A stretch of 64,000 nt of DNA from Mytilus edulis (GCF_963676685.1 NC_092345.1:80727592-80791591), one strand, 5' to 3'. Positions 1 to 13,754 are shown, counted from the first letter of the stretch. The notes: a model not told the origin generated them from the letters alone. Program-made: numbers and translations.

Positions 1-239
1 TAATGCAAAAGATTAAAACTTAAAAATCTTCTGTTGCAATTACTTTAGGGTTAGGGTCAAATTTATGCTAGATTGACTGGACTAGAAGGCATACTGAATG
101 TTTTACGGAAGGGACCAACTTATACTGGTCCAAATACAAAAGTCGTTGGACAAAAGTGAGTTCCCACTAAAAAATTGTCCTATCATTTCAACTAAAATCA
201 ATAATTTTCAATAAATTATTACCGAGCAACTGTATGAGC

Positions 240-530
240 GATTTTTATACAGTTTTCAATATAAATTTATAAAGGGGCATAACTCAAGAACAGTTTAAGT
301 GAAACCAACCAATGACAAACTTGATTTGTGTTTCTGGTTATATATTCAGCATAGTGTATGGAGTTTCATGAAATTTGGAGGAGACAAACTATAGTTAGAA
401 AGCAGAAACTAAAAGATCAGAAATTTATGTTAAAAACAGGGGCACAACTCCTGAAGCCATCCAATTTTTAACTTGATCTGTGCTTTGTTGTAATAAGTAT
501 TGTGTATAATTTCCATACCCTACTTTTGAT
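240..530 (+). repeat. Mussel dispersed repeat (GGGGCATAACTC family)
   Basis: The segment contains AAAGGGGCATAACTCAAGAAC and then a TTTCATGAAATTTGG motif, with a second diverged unit from about 437. Related units recur at 22840-23070 and 25140-25760. Confidence 0.6.
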
Positions 531-963
531 TAAACTAAATTTAAAGTTGAAAACAAAAACAGAAAAAAAAATGTTGCCTAGTTTTAATCCATCAACAAAC
601 CTGGCTGCTGCTGTTAAAATTATAGAACATGGGATTGAATGAAGTTTTTGGATCATATGATCTACTGGGATTTTAGCAAAAAATAATTTTAAATCCAAAT
701 CGCACAGCATCATGATAAAATATGCTGTGGACCCATTGAATGATAACAAGAATGTGTCCAAAGTACACGGATTCCCCACTCGCACTATCATTTTCCATGT
801 TCAATGGAATGTTAATTTGGGTAAAAAATCTAATTTGGCATTAAAGTTAGAAACAATTAAGTTTTCTTTTATAGTCAAATATATGAAATAAGGAGAAAAA
901 TTAAGAAAATGAGTATATAGTTGCTCTGCATCAGGGTATAATATCAGGATATACACAAACTGT

Positions 964-1420
964 ATAGAAATAGGAAGATGTGGTGTGAGTGCCAACGAGA
1001 CAACTCTCCATCCAAATAACCATTTATAAAAGAAAACAATTATAGTTCAATGTACTGCCTTCAACACAGTGCCTTGCTTGACACCGAACAACAAGCTCTA
1101 AAGGGCCCCCAAATTACTAGTGTAAAACCATTGAACCGGGAAAACTAACAGTCTAATATCCCTATTTCACAAGTGTTTCAAGGCAAAATGTGTTTTTGAG
1201 ATTCTATTCGGTCAGAATATGTCTTTTTTGAAATATTTCAGGGAAAATAGAAATAGGAAGATGTGGTGTGAGTGTCAATGAGACAACTCTCCATCCAAAT
1301 AACAATTTAAAAAAAAGTAAACCATTATAGGCCAATGAACATCCTTCAAAACAGAGCCTTGGCTCACACCAAACAACAAACCCAGTGTCTCGCCTACTTT
1401 TGCTGTAAACGGCAGGCTCC
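964..1420 (+). repeat. Two tandem copies of a mussel repeat (GAGACAACTCTCCATCCAA family)
   Basis: Copies start near 964 and 1247, both opening with TAGAAATAGGAAGATGTGG and continuing through ACTAGTGTAAAACC-type sequence or its diverged form. Other copies lie at 33209-33450, 38465-38600 and 46488-46680. Short reverse-strand matches occur near 9849, 12765, 19325, 48757 and 63250. Confidence 0.75.
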
Positions 1421-1439
1421 ACAAAAATGAGGGAAAAAA

Positions 1440-2250
1440 ATCAATAAAAATATTCCTCTTGATACTATCTTATGATTGTAAGAAGCTTCTGTCCAAGTTT
1501 GGTAAAAATCTATGATAGTTAATGAATCTAATAAATGTTTTTAAAAAACTTTAAATGCAGACTGTATGTAATGTTAACTGGAAGAAAATCTAAGTCCATT
1601 TAAAAGTATAATACAGAAAAAATGGAGTCATCTTTTTACAAAATTTACTTCTGGATACTATATATCTTATGATCATAAATAAGCTTCTGTCCAAGTTTGG
1701 TACAAACCCAGGATAGTTTAAGAAAGTCATTTAAAAAATTTCAAAAACTTTAACCACAGAGTGAATGTAATGTTTTCCCGCAGAAAAAATAAGTCCATTT
1801 AAAAGTAAAATACAGAAAAAATGGATTTATTTTTTCACAAAATTTACTTCTGGATACTATCTTATGATCATAAACAAGCTTCTGTCCAAGTTTGGTACAA
1901 ACCCAGGATAGTTTAAGAAAGTTATAAAAATTCTAAAAACTTTAACCACAGAGTGAATGTTATGTTTCCCCGCAGAAAAAAACAAAGTCCATTTATAAGT
2001 AAAATAAGCAAAAAATGGAATTTTATTTTCACAAAATTTACTTCTGGATACTATCTTATGACCATAAACAAGCTTCTGTCCAAGTTTGGTAGAAATCCAG
2101 TATAGTTTAAAAAAGTTATTAAAATTTCAAAAACTTTAACCACAGAGTGAATATTCCTGGACACCGACGACACCCGACGACGACAGAATTTAGGATCGCT
2201 TAGTCTCGCTTTTTCTACTAAAGTCGAAGGCTCGAGACGACAAAAAGGAG
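1440..2250 (+). mobile_element. Tandem-unit mosaic element, about four 190-198 bp units
   Basis: Units begin near 1458, 1649, 1847 and 2041, at C-TGGATACTATCTTATGA. Each contains AAGCTTCTGTCCAAGTTTGG and ACTTTAACCACAGAGTGAA. The array is followed by a GACGACGAC-rich stretch and an inverted-repeat end around 2200-2245 (CTCGCTTTTTCTACTAAAG, then GTCGAAGGCTCGAGACGAC). The architecture of tandem core, microsatellite and hairpin end resembles bivalve pearl/Helentron-associated elements. Confidence 0.6.
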
Positions 2251-4185
2251 AAACATTAGAAACACATGTAAATTACATAAACAAACGGCAACTACTGTAC
2301 ATCAGATTCCTGACTTAGGACAGGTGCAAACATTTGCAGCGGGATTAATAGTTTTAATGGTATGAAAAGTATGAAATTGCAAAAAATAAGAGCACATATA
2401 AAAAGTCCACTATTGTTTGTCCCCTAGTTTTACATTACATGTATTATTCTTTGTTACCGGTAAACTTTTCTTTCAAAATCTCCTCTTATTACAATGTAGT
2501 CCCTAAATAAAAAAATCCATGTGGATTTTTGATGGATTCCAGGTGGGTTTTTTTTACAGGGAATCCGTTTGAGGTCCCCCTTTACGCCTAGAAACTTTCT
2601 TACATGGGTTCCAGACATATTCAAGTAGGAATAGAGCCAAAATATGCGCCTATATTGGAAGGAAAAAATCTGTTCTATAACAGGGAAATATAGCACTTGA
2701 AAATATTCAACCTAAAGAGGCGGAAAATATTTCCACTTGAAAAGGAAAAAATATTTGTGCCTATAAAGATGGAAATTATTTCTGCATGATAAAGGTTAAC
2801 ATTTTGAGTTTAAGGCTTTTATCCATTCAGGGGTTAAAAAATTTTGTTACAGCAAACTAGCCCAGGACTTATTGGCAGCAGGATTTTACTAGCCCTGTTG
2901 GAAGAACTGCTAGTCCATCAAAACTGACCTGCTAGCTCTAGTATGCCTTAAAAATCAAGAGTTTGCTGCATAACACAAAGTGGGTGTCCTTTGTTTTGAA
3001 GGAGACATTATACACTGTATTTAATAATTTTTGTTGATCTGTTGTTTATTCTTTTGGTGCTTAACCTCACTTAGTTATTCCAACATTCAAAGCAGACTTT
3101 TTATTGGCGTGCGTGGGGCAACTAACGGCAATATTCACAGAGCATTGTCTGTTTTTGCAACAGCAACAGCCAACCTTGCCAGGGGAATCATTGTGTCCCA
3201 GTTCTGTCAACTTTTCCGGAATTGAATGCATGATTTTTTGGCCAAATTGTAAAGATCAAAGAGAGAAAATATTAGATCAAAGGAAAATGCCGCCAAATAA
3301 GCGTGAACATGTGCGAGTCTTGCGCTAAAGACTTGGCAGCCCTGCTGTCCTGGACACTATTAATTTTTTCCGCGGCTTTTCCCCGTCGTATTTAGCATTT
3401 TTGGGGGATGAATTTTCAGCTTCGTTACTCCCTTCATCTACCGTTTTTCGTTTTGAAACTGACGAAGTTCCTGGGGTTCCCGTACTAAAATATTAAAGAA
3501 ATATTTTGTTGCATGGTTTCGTGCTCAAGAGCTGTGCAACAAGACAGGTCAATACCAATCAATACATCATACCCCCAAAAACTGTTAATTGAAAATCTCG
3601 GCACGATAAGCAATGTACAATACACTAAGCCATGGTATGAGAAATCGATATCTAAAGTACAAGAATTGCAATCAACACATGATACCAGGCCACCCAGACA
3701 TGCCAGAGTTATTTGTTCTATTTTTAAAATATGTACAACAGGACCTGTACAAACCAGTTCAAATTCTTGGAATCCCGGATGACTTAATTGAATCGAATTG
3801 CCTAACATAGAATAGTGATGAAGGGATTTTTCACTTTCTATTTTGGAAACGTCAAGATTTTTTTGTTACTAGTCCGTCGGGCATATCGGATTACACATTT
3901 TATGGCTAATATCTCAAAAACTATAATAACTACCCTGAAAATTTAAGAAAAATATTTTGAGTTGCCCCAGAGATATTGTTCAACAGGAAAATATCAATTC
4001 TAGTCAATTAAAATTGGAATTTAATACAGTTGGTCATGCTGCCACATACTATTGCAAACTCACAATCTGAATGTTGACAGGCTTTTAATTGAAATGTTGA
4101 AATTGTAAATTATTTACTAACTTATTCAGCAACTTGGTTCCCCCTCTCATTGTTTTGAAAACCATAGCTGTTTATCCACCAATGT
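2251..4185. other. No recognised feature
   Basis: The open frames here (for example around 3485-3810 on both strands) are short, overlap each other and show no domain. No element ends were recognised. Confidence 0.5.
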
Positions 4186-4189
4186 CTTT

Positions 4190-4900
4190 TCTAAATATAT
4201 CATATAAACTCCACCTATATTTCTTTTTCAGTGATTGAAGTCTGATCCAGTTTTAAATGGTGTAACATCAACCTCACTTTTATTACTTGTTTTCTGAAGG
4301 CTGATCAAGTATAGATATCAGCCTCATGCAACTATATTGTTAGTTTGGACATGTTTGATGAATGCTAATCCAGGTTTTAATGGTCGTATTTCAACTTTAC
4401 TTATATTCTTATTTTGCGAAAGGCTTATCCAGGTTGAAATTGTGGTTCATCATCCTCTCCTTTATAATATATTACTTGTTTTATGTAGGCTGATCCAGTT
4501 AAAAACTGTAGCTTATCAACCTAGTATATGCCTGTTTTATAAACGGTATATCAATTATAAAATGGGAAATTACATGTATCAGCCTTATCTATGTTTCAGG
4601 TTTCAAGACTGATACTGTATAAAATGGAGGTTTATCATTCCTTCCTATATTGCTTGTATTGTAGATATATATATGTAGTCTGAAATAGCTGCTTATCAAC
4701 CTCACTTAAGCATGTTTAGTTTCTTGTTTTTTTTTATTGATCTAGTATTAAATAGAAGTTTTTCAATGTCAACTATATTGCTAGTTTTATGAAGGCTGAT
4801 CCAATGGAAACTAATGGTTGATCAAATTTATAGCTAGTTTTATAATGGTTGATCCTGTAGAAAATTGTGGTTAATCATTTTTACCTACATGTATATTGTT
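4190..4900. repeat. Degenerate minisatellite, period about 62-65 bp
   Basis: A GGCTGATCCAG-like motif recurs near 4236, 4299, 4361, 4424, 4489, 4794 and 4848, each followed by a diverged TTATCAACCTCACTTATAT-like segment. Units are strongly diverged and partly lost between 4610 and 4735. Confidence 0.6.
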
Positions 4901-5379
4901 GGTTTAATGAACAATCCTTCAGAGACCTCACCTTATTTCTATACACAGTTTATAAAGCAATCATTCCCAAAATAAATATCGTAGATGGTATATTAACTTT
5001 AAGGTATAAAACCGTCAGGGTTATACCACTTTTTTCATTACCCTACAATTTGAAGACCTTTTTATAAAAGGACTTTTCACTTCAAATAAAAAACTACTTA
5101 TTTAAACTTTCAGGATATTAGTTTTACTGTACTCGCATGTAGTATAAACATATATTATATTTTGCAGATAACATGCTGGATTGAAAATGAGGACTTGTTT
5201 GGTGTAAGAATTTACCAAGGAAAATAAAGAATTCTCCAGTCATTGCAAAAGGTTAATTTACAGCTGTAGTTTTTTTTTAAATCTTGTTAAAAAAAATGGT
5301 TTCATAAAAAATGAATGAATTTACACTGTATGGATAAAGGTGTTTGCTAGCCTGTGTGTCTTTCAAAACACTCTACATA

Positions 5380-6850
5380 TATACATATCACTACTTTGTA
5401 TATCTATACCAACACTATATATTGAACACCATTCTGTATATCACCAATCTGTAAACTTATCAACATTTTGAAAACTAATCACCACACTGTATAATTTCAT
5501 ATCTATATCTATATCTATCACCACTATGTTTATTTATCTCAACTCTCTCTATCATAACTATGTATGTCTTTCAACAATTGTAAATTTATCTCAACTCTAT
5601 ATCTATTACCAATATGTAAACCTATCCCCATTTTGTTTATTTATCTCAACTCTCTATATTTTCACCACTATGTCTCTATATATATCACCACTATGTTTAT
5701 ATATCCCCATTTTGTATATTTAGCTCAACTCTCCATATCCATCACCAATATATATATATTTTACCACTTTGTATATTTATCTCCACCCTATATCTATCAC
5801 CACTATGTTTATATATATCCCCATTTTGTATTTTTATCTCAACTCTCTATATCTATCACCACTATGTCTCTATATCTATCACCCCTATGCTTATGTATCC
5901 CCATTTTGTATATTTATCTCAAGTCTATATCTATCCCCATTTTGTTTATTTATCTCAAATCTTATATCTATCCCCATTTTATTTATTTATGTCAACTCTT
6001 TATCTAACACCACTATGTATATCTATCACCACTTGTTTATTTATCTAATCTCTATATCTATCACCACTTTGTTTATTAATCTCAACTCTATATATGCACC
6101 ACTATGTTTATATATATCCCCACTTGTATATATAACACCACTTTGTTTATTTATCTCAAGTCTATATCTATCACCACTATGTTTATATATCCCCATTTTG
6201 TATATTTAGCTCCAACTCTCTGTATCTATCACCAATATGTATATTTTCACCACTTTGTATTTTTATCTCTGACTCAACCCTATATCTATAACCACTTTGT
6301 ATATCTGTCCCCGTTTTGTTTATTTATCTCAAGTCTATATCTATCCCCATTTTATTTATTTATCTCAACTCTGTATCTAACACCACTATGTTTATCTATC
6401 ACCACTGTGTATATTTATCACCACTATGTGTATCTATCACCACTATGTGTATCTATCACAACTTCTAGATTTATCTCAACTCTATATCTATCACCACTAT
6501 GTTTATATATCCCCATTTTGTATTTTTCTCTCAACTCTCTTTATCTATCACCAATATGTATATCTTTCACCACTTTGTTTATTTATCTAATTTCTTTATA
6601 TCTATCATCTTTGTTTATTTATCTCAACTCTATATCTATCACCACTATGTATATTTATTTAGACTTGTATATGTATCTCAACTTTATATCTATCACCACT
6701 TTGTTTATTTATCTCAACTCTATATATCTATCACCACTATGTATATCTATCACGACTTGTATATGTATCTCAACTTTATATCTGACACCACTATGTATAT
6801 CTGTCACCACTTTGTTAATTGTTTATTTATCTCACCTCTATATCTATCAC
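5380..6850. repeat. Pyrimidine-biased degenerate minisatellite, block 1
   Basis: The block is built from shuffled short words such as TATCTATCACCACTATGT, ATATCCCCATTTTGTATATT and TATCTCAACTCTATATC. Because words are about 18-24 bp and stops are rare in them, long open frames appear in more than one + frame. The Tyr/Ile/Ser/Leu-rich products are not proteins. Confidence 0.85.
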
Positions 6851-6984
6851 TGTCATGGAATTGAAGTTCCTTCATAATACAAGTTCCAAAAGGAAACATT
6901 ATTCTGGAATATTATTTCCACAGGAATAAATATAACAGTATATGTTCCTAATGGAATAAATGGTATAGAATATTTATAGGTATA

Positions 6985-8040
6985 TCAATCACTCCTCTGT
7001 TTATCTATCACCCTTTGTATATCTAAAACCTCTTCTTATTTCTATTAAAATTATGTGTTTCTATCACTACTCTATATATCTACAACCCCACTCTATATTT
7101 GTCACTTCTTTGTAAATCTATTACCACTTTGAATATCTATCACCACTATGTATATATATCTGTCCCAGCACTATATAGGTGTCCCTCCTTTTATATCTGT
7201 CACCACTTTGTATTTATTTAACATTTAAATTATATTTCACCACCTTGAATATCTATGTATTTGGCAAAACTTTTAGGAATTTTGGATCTCAATGCTCTTC
7301 AACTTCGTTCTTTATTTGGCATTTTTTTTTTATTTTATAACTTTTTTGGATTCGAGCATCACTAATGAGTCTTTTGTAGACAAAACAACATCTGTCGTAT
7401 ATATAAAATTTAGTCCTGGTATCTATGATGAATTTATTTATTCACCATTCTGTATACTTGTCACTTCTCTGTATATATACCTATCCCCACAATGTATATC
7501 TTTTACCACTTGTATATTTATCTCAACTCTATATCTATCTCCACTTTGTATGTTTATCTCGACTCTATATCTAACACACTATGTATATTGTTCACCAATT
7601 GTAAGTTTAGCTCAACTCTATATCTATCTATCACCACTAAGTATGTCTATCCCCATTTTGTTTATTTATCTCAACTCTATATCTATCCCCATTTTGTATA
7701 TTTATCTCAACTCTATATTTATCTCAACTCTCTATACATGCTATATCTAAACCCATTTTATTAATTTATCTCAAGTCTATATCTATCATCACTTTATATA
7801 TTAATCACCACTTATACATTAACCTTAACTCTATATCTATCACCACTTTGTTTAGTAATCTCAACTCTATATATGCACCACTATGTTTATATATATCCCC
7901 ACTTGTATATATAACACCACTTTGTTTATTTATCTCAAGTCCATATCTATCACCACTATGTTTATATATCCCCATTTTGTATATTTATCTCAACTCTCTA
8001 TATCTATATCACCACTTTGTTTATCTCAAATCCAACCGTA
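6985..8040. repeat. Pyrimidine-biased degenerate minisatellite, block 2
   Basis: Uses the same word set as block 1, after a gap at 6850-6985, and is interrupted by unrelated repeat sequence at about 7268-7440. The stretch 7840-7985 is nearly identical to 6060-6205 of block 1. Confidence 0.82.
7268..7440 (-). repeat. Dispersed mussel repeat inserted in the minisatellite
   Basis: Contains GGAATTTTGGATCTCAATGC, then CTTCAACTTCG, GAGCATCACTAATGAGTC and TCCTGGTATCTATGATGAA. Fragments of the same family occur at 20135-20240 and 43618-43690 (TACGCCAGACGCGCGTTTCG). Confidence 0.6.
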
Positions 8041-10028
8041 TGCATATTGTGTAAAAGTTCGCAAACTGTCCAGACTGTACATGTACAGCCCAAATTATCC
8101 TTTGGTCTGGAACATATGTATAAATATCAAATAAAAATCCAGTGGGCTAGCCTTCAGGATAAAAACAAAACACAAATTGTCTTACATAATCAATGTTATT
8201 ATCTGCACAGCCCTTGAATTAAAAGAGGATTTTTTTTTAAACATTAAGAGATGTTAATCACACTTGAGATTTTTTTATTTTACTGTCAAGCTATAAAAGA
8301 TGTTTAAGGACTTTAAGTAATATATTAAATTATACTTGGTAAAATATTCTTAAACCAAAAAAGGTATTTTTGGCAACATTCCCAAGCAGGAAGATCAGAG
8401 AAAGACACAGCTTCAACTTAAGTTTTGAACACATCATTGGAAAAGTCAGTCATCTAGTGCAGATGTTAACAGATCAGTTCAAACTTATTTCTTTTTCATT
8501 TTAACATGAATGCTTATTCTATTAATTGAACTATATTTTGTGCACTTACATGAATCAATGTTATTTTAGGTTCACCAATATATCTTAGTGATCCTTAGTG
8601 GTTGCAATACAAGTGTCAAAGATTGAAGGACAAGAATGACTTTAAAGAACAGAGAAGACTTGCACTTAATATTTAGTTTTGCTTTATATTTTATGACTAT
8701 ATGACAGAGTTGTGTAAAATTCATGTAATGTATTGTTCTAATATATCTGTTTTGGTAATTACTCATTTTAAAAATGTTGTAGATGTTTATAATCATTTTC
8801 CTTCTTGAGTATCATTGACATTTACTATTTAAAGTTTTAAGTACCGTTACTTTGTTTTGGGTTTTTATTTTATAAGATTAAGATGTTATTCTTGAATACT
8901 AGTACCTTGTAGGTATGAACTGTGTTGTTTCTTACTTGATATGTGTAGTATTAATCTTTCCCCCCCAATTGCATTTAACTTTGAAAAAACATAATTTTAT
9001 CATTTATACCATAACAATATAAATGCCTATCTAAATAAAACTTAGAGAACCTTGGCATAAATAAAAACAAATTTCTAAAAGACATTAGATTATGAAGACT
9101 TAAGATGACATCATACATACGAAGAAACTTTGGAAAGTGTCACACCAGTGATTCTTTTTGTATAATTCTGGTATTTAAATACTTTAAATTTCATTTTTTA
9201 TTGGGGATTTTCTTCATTGTTTAGAGAGTGCATTCATCATTAGATTAATATTCCCCACAATGTGATTTGTATATGTATTTGTTGTAAATACAGAAAAACA
9301 TACATAATGATTATGATATGCTAATACTTCATTATAACAAATAATTTGACTTTTAATTATGATAAATATTTAAACTGAATTGACTATTTATATGTCATGC
9401 CCCTTGATTGTTGCCTTTTGTGTTGAAAAACAAAAAGTATTCAAAGGACCTTGAGTAACCAGACAGAAAGTCAGAGTCACAAATAATTCATTTACAATTA
9501 TTTAAATGTATAAATTATTGTCTTTTTCTAAGATATATTGCTTATGCATTATTAATTTTCGAAAATAGTAAATTGGTTAATAAATTTGTTTGGTTTATAA
9601 TAGATTAGAATATATTAAAAAAAATGTCTGTATTAGTCTTCCTATTCAAAAAGAATTCTCTCAAAAATACATTGTGACCTCTTACTCTTTTTTTTTAATT
9701 AGTAACTTTTTTGTCTACTTCTTTTATACCATAATATTATGCATGATAAGTATGAATTTTACATGACGCATGTCACATATGTATGGATAATTAGTCCCCT
9801 ACTGATGAAGTCGAAGTATACTTTAGGTTTGATCTGTCAGTCAGTTGTGGAGAGTTGTCTCATTGGTATTCATACAACATCTTCTTTTTTTTTTATACTA
9901 GACTAAGTTCTCAGCTATAACAAGAATATATGTTGCCACCTTAAAACTAAATATGTCATTGACCAATTGTCCATATAGCAGACATGGCAAAACCAGTCAA
10001 TGCTTCCCTTTCAGCATCTGATATCACT
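8041..10028. other. AT-rich sequence, little recognised
   Basis: No credible exon. A short reverse-strand match to the GAGACAACTCTCC repeat family lies at 9849-9890. The rest is AT-rich unique-looking sequence. Confidence 0.5.
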
Positions 10029-10095
10029 TTTTTAGCTCACCTGGCCTAAAAGGCCATGTGAGCTTTTCTCATCACTTGGCGTCCGTCGTCGTCGA

Positions 10096-10126
<31 letters not shown>

Positions 10127-12442
10127 TGTCGTCGTTAACAATTTTTCAAACATCTTCTCCTCTGAAACTACTGAATGGATTTGAATGAAACTTAACATGA
10201 TTGTTCCTTAGTATATCCTGCACAAAATGTGCGCTTCGATTTTTGATCCGTCAAAAAACATGGCCGCCGTTACTTAAAATAGAACATAGGGGTCAAATGC
10301 AGTTTTTGGCTTATATCTCAAAAACGAAAGCATTTAGAGCAAATCTGACATGGGGTAAAAATGTTCATTAGGTCAAGATCTATCAGCCCTGAAATTTTCA
10401 GATGAATCAAACAAACCATTGTTGGGTTGCTGCCACTTAATTGGTAATTTTAAGGAAATTTTGCAGTTTTTGGTCATTATCTTGAATATTATTATAGATA
10501 AAGATAAACTGTAAACAGCAAAAAAGATCAGCAAAGTAAGATCTACAAATAAGTTAATATGACCAAAATTGTCAATTGACCCCTTAAGGGGTTATTGTCC
10601 TTTAATGACAATTTTTCACAATTTGTTCATCATATTTGCTAACTTTAAAAAATCTTCTCCTCTGAAACTACTGAATGGATTTGGTTAAAACTTAGCATGG
10701 TTGTTCCTTAGATTATCCTGCACAAAGTGTGTGCTTTGATTTTTGATCCGTCAAAAAACATGGCCGCCGTTACTTAAAATAGAACATAGGGGTCAAATGC
10801 AGTTTTTGGCTTATATCTCAAAAACGAAAGCATTAAGAGCAAATCTGACATGGAGTAAAAATGTTCATTAGGTCAATATCTATCAGCCCTGAAATTTTCA
10901 GATGAATCAAACATCCAATTGTTGGGTTGCTGCCACTTAATTGGTAATTTTAAGGAAATTTTGCAGTTTTTGGTCATTATCTTGAATATTATTATAGATA
11001 AAGATAAACTGTAAACAGCAAAAAAGATCAGCAAAGTAAGATCTACAAATAAGTTAATATGACCAAAATTGTCAATTGACCCCTTAAGGGGTTATTGTCC
11101 TTTAATGACAATTTTTCACAATTTGTTCATCATATTTGCTAACTTTAAAAAATCTTCTCCTCTGAAACTACTGAATGGATTTGGTTAAAACTTAGCATGG
11201 TTGTTCCTTAGATTATTCTGCACAAAGTGTGTGCTTTGATTTTTGATCCGTCAAAAAACATGGCCGCCGTTACTTAAAATAGAACATAGGGGTCAAATGC
11301 AGTTTTTGGCTTATATCTCAAAAACGAAAGCATTAAGAGCAAATCTGACATGTAGTGAAAATGTTCATTAGGTCAATATCTATCAGCCCTGAAATTTTCA
11401 GATGAATCAAACATCCAATTGTTGGGTTGCTGCCACTTAATTGGTAATTTTAAGGAAATTTTGCAGTTTTTGGTCATTATCTTGAATATTATTATAGATA
11501 AAGATAAACTGTAAACAGCAAAAAAGATCAGCAAAGTAAGATCTACAAATAAGTTAATATGACCAAAATTGTCAATTGACCCCTTAAGGGGTTATTGTCC
11601 TTTAATGACAATTTTTCACAATTTGTTCATCATATTTGCTAACTTTAAAAAATCTTCTCCTCTGAAACTACTGAATGGATTTGGTTAAAACTTAGCATGG
11701 TTGTTCCTTAGATTATCCTGCACAAAGTGTGTGCTTTGATTTTTGATCCGTCAAAAAACATGGCCGCCGTTACTTAAAATAGAACATAGGGGTCAAATGC
11801 AGTTTTTGGCTTATATCTCAAAAACGAAAGCATTAAGAGCAAATCTGACATGGAGTAAAAATGTTCATTAGGTCAATATCTATCAGCCCTGAAATTTTCA
11901 GATGAATCAAACATCCAATTGTTGGGTTGCTGCCACTTAATTGGTAATTTTAAGGAAATTTTGCAGTTTTTGGTCATTATCTTGAATATTATTATAGATA
12001 AAGATAAACTGTTAACAGCAAATATGATCAGCAAAGTAAGATCTACAAATAAGTCAATTTGACCAAAATTGTCAATTGACCTCTTTAGGAGTTATTGCCC
12101 TTTAAAGACTTTTTTCACAATTTGTTCATCATGTTGACTTACTTTAAAAAATCTTCTCTTATGAAACTGCTGTATCAATTTCAGCCAAACTTAGGCTAAA
12201 TGAGTTTCAGAGTTTCAGAGTATCTAGTATAAATTTTATATTTCATTTCCTTGTATGTCAAGAAACATAGCTCCTATGGCTAAAATAGAACATAGGAGAA
12301 AATGATTTTTTTTTGCTTTTGAAGAAATTAGGACGATTCAAAGAACATTTAAATAAATTGAAAAGCCAAAATAATCATTGATGAGAGATTAAACCAAAAA
12401 AATTCAGGTGAGCGATTCAGGCTCTTGAGAGCCTCTTGTTTC
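10029..12442 (+). mobile_element. Mosaic element with four 500-bp tandem units
   Basis: The element opens with TTTTAGCTCACCTGGC and a hairpin (AGCTCACCTGGCC, then GGCCATGTGAGCT), followed by a GTC microsatellite at 10083-10135. Then come four tandem units starting at 10151, 10651, 11151 and 11651 (CATCTTCTCCTCTGAAACTA), each exactly 500 bp; units 2 and 3 are almost identical. It ends with CAGGTGAGCGATTC and a hairpin, AGGCTCTTGAGAGCCT. GCTCACCTG and CAGGTGAGC are inverted terminal motifs. This layout matches bivalve pearl/Helentron-associated elements; the class is an inference. Confidence 0.75.
10083..10135. repeat. GTC trinucleotide microsatellite
   Basis: A run of GTC/GTCGTC with two interruptions, inside the left end of the mosaic element. 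Confidence 0.9.
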
Positions 12443-12639
12443 TGTCAAATTTGTCTGTATACAGTTCTGTCTTTTATATGCCTCAGCCATGTAGTGGTAT
12501 ATAACTGCCCCCTCTTTTTACACAGGGTTTCCTGTAGTTTCTACCGAATATCCATAACTCGACATCTTTGGCAATGTTCCAAGCTAAAAACAAACTAAAC
12601 AAGAGTGCCCATGCTGAAACGTCTCGCCCATCAACTTAC

Positions 12640-12812
12640 TGTCTGAATTGTTTTACATTTATCATTTCAGGACCTTTTACAGTGGACTATGCGGTATGGG
12701 CTTTGTTCATTGTTGAAGGCCATATGTTGACCAATTGATTTTAATTTCTGTGTCATTTGGTCTTTTATGGAGAGTTGTCTCATTGGCAATCATACCAAAT
12801 CTTCTTTTCTAT
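12640..12812 (+). repeat. Mussel repeat (ACTATGCGGTATGGGCT family)
   Basis: The order is TTTTACAGTGGACTATGCGG, CATTGTTGAAGGCC, TCTGTGTCATTTGG, then GAGAGTTGTCTCATTGGC and a CATACCAAATCTTCTTTT tail. Further copies are at 19195-19368, 48650-48805, 56205-56325 (diverged), 63185-63312, and partly at 21955-22030 and 22495-22560. The constant 3' end with a T/A tail suggests a retroposed element. Confidence 0.7.
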
Positions 12813-13750
12813 AGCTTACATATTGCTATTTATAGTATTTGAAAACCAAACCAAAACACAAAAATCTATCAGTTTGACCAAGAAACCTTGGCCACCAATA
12901 ATTTTTGACACATGGAAATGTATTGGAACATCAAATAATACATATTTTTTTATTGAATGTGTTGATACAATAGAGTGTTTGTTGGGTTGGGGGAATGATG
13001 GTTGAATGCTTGACTTGCAACTTTGAATAATGGTGTGTGTGACCAATAATGTCTGACTGATGTGTATTTGAATACAGATAACCTATGGCTGGTTGACTGG
13101 AAAATACAAACAATTAGAAATTTAAACTGTCTTTATTGCAAGTGCATATAATGCATAATACAATAAACAATAGAATGCAATATTAGTATGATGATTTAAA
13201 TAATTAACATTCATGAATCTATATAACAATGCATATAAATATATTGATCATTTGATCATGTCATTTATCTGTATCATGATCTTAGCATTAAAGAAGAAAT
13301 ATGTAAAATAATGGAAAAACTAACTGAATATTGAAATACTGGGAGAGAAAAGCTGATAGAATGATCAGATATTGTTAGCTCTACTCAATAAAATAGATAT
13401 TGATATATACCAAATTAGGCAAATAAGAACTTTCAAGTTTGATGCTAAATTTAGCCCGACTGTGTTTTGAATTCTTATACGATAAAATATAGAAATTGTT
13501 TTGATAGCTTTAATGTGAAACTAGGTATCATGAATTATGACAATAAAAATGACAGACAATATGTAAACCAGTACAATGAATAATCAAAAGAGCTAAATAC
13601 ACAAAAACACAGGCCTGCAGCAATTCCATCTACAGTAATATTGAACATCCTTTTGAAGTGGGCTCACAGGTATAACTTTTAAATATAAGATTTCGCTTTT
13701 TTTCTTCTATAAATGAACTTTATCATTTACTTAATAGAAAATTAAAATTA
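12813..13750. other. No recognised feature
   Basis: AT-rich. Overlapping small frames on both strands at 12757-13113 show no domain. Confidence 0.5.
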
Positions 13751-13754
13751 AATA

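Noticed and set aside
5526..6877. Long + strand frames rich in Tyr, Ile, Leu and Ser
   Set aside because: They run through a minisatellite in more than one frame; composition explains them.
7292..8217. Further Tyr/Ile/Ser-rich frames
   Set aside because: Same minisatellite plus an inserted repeat; no domain.
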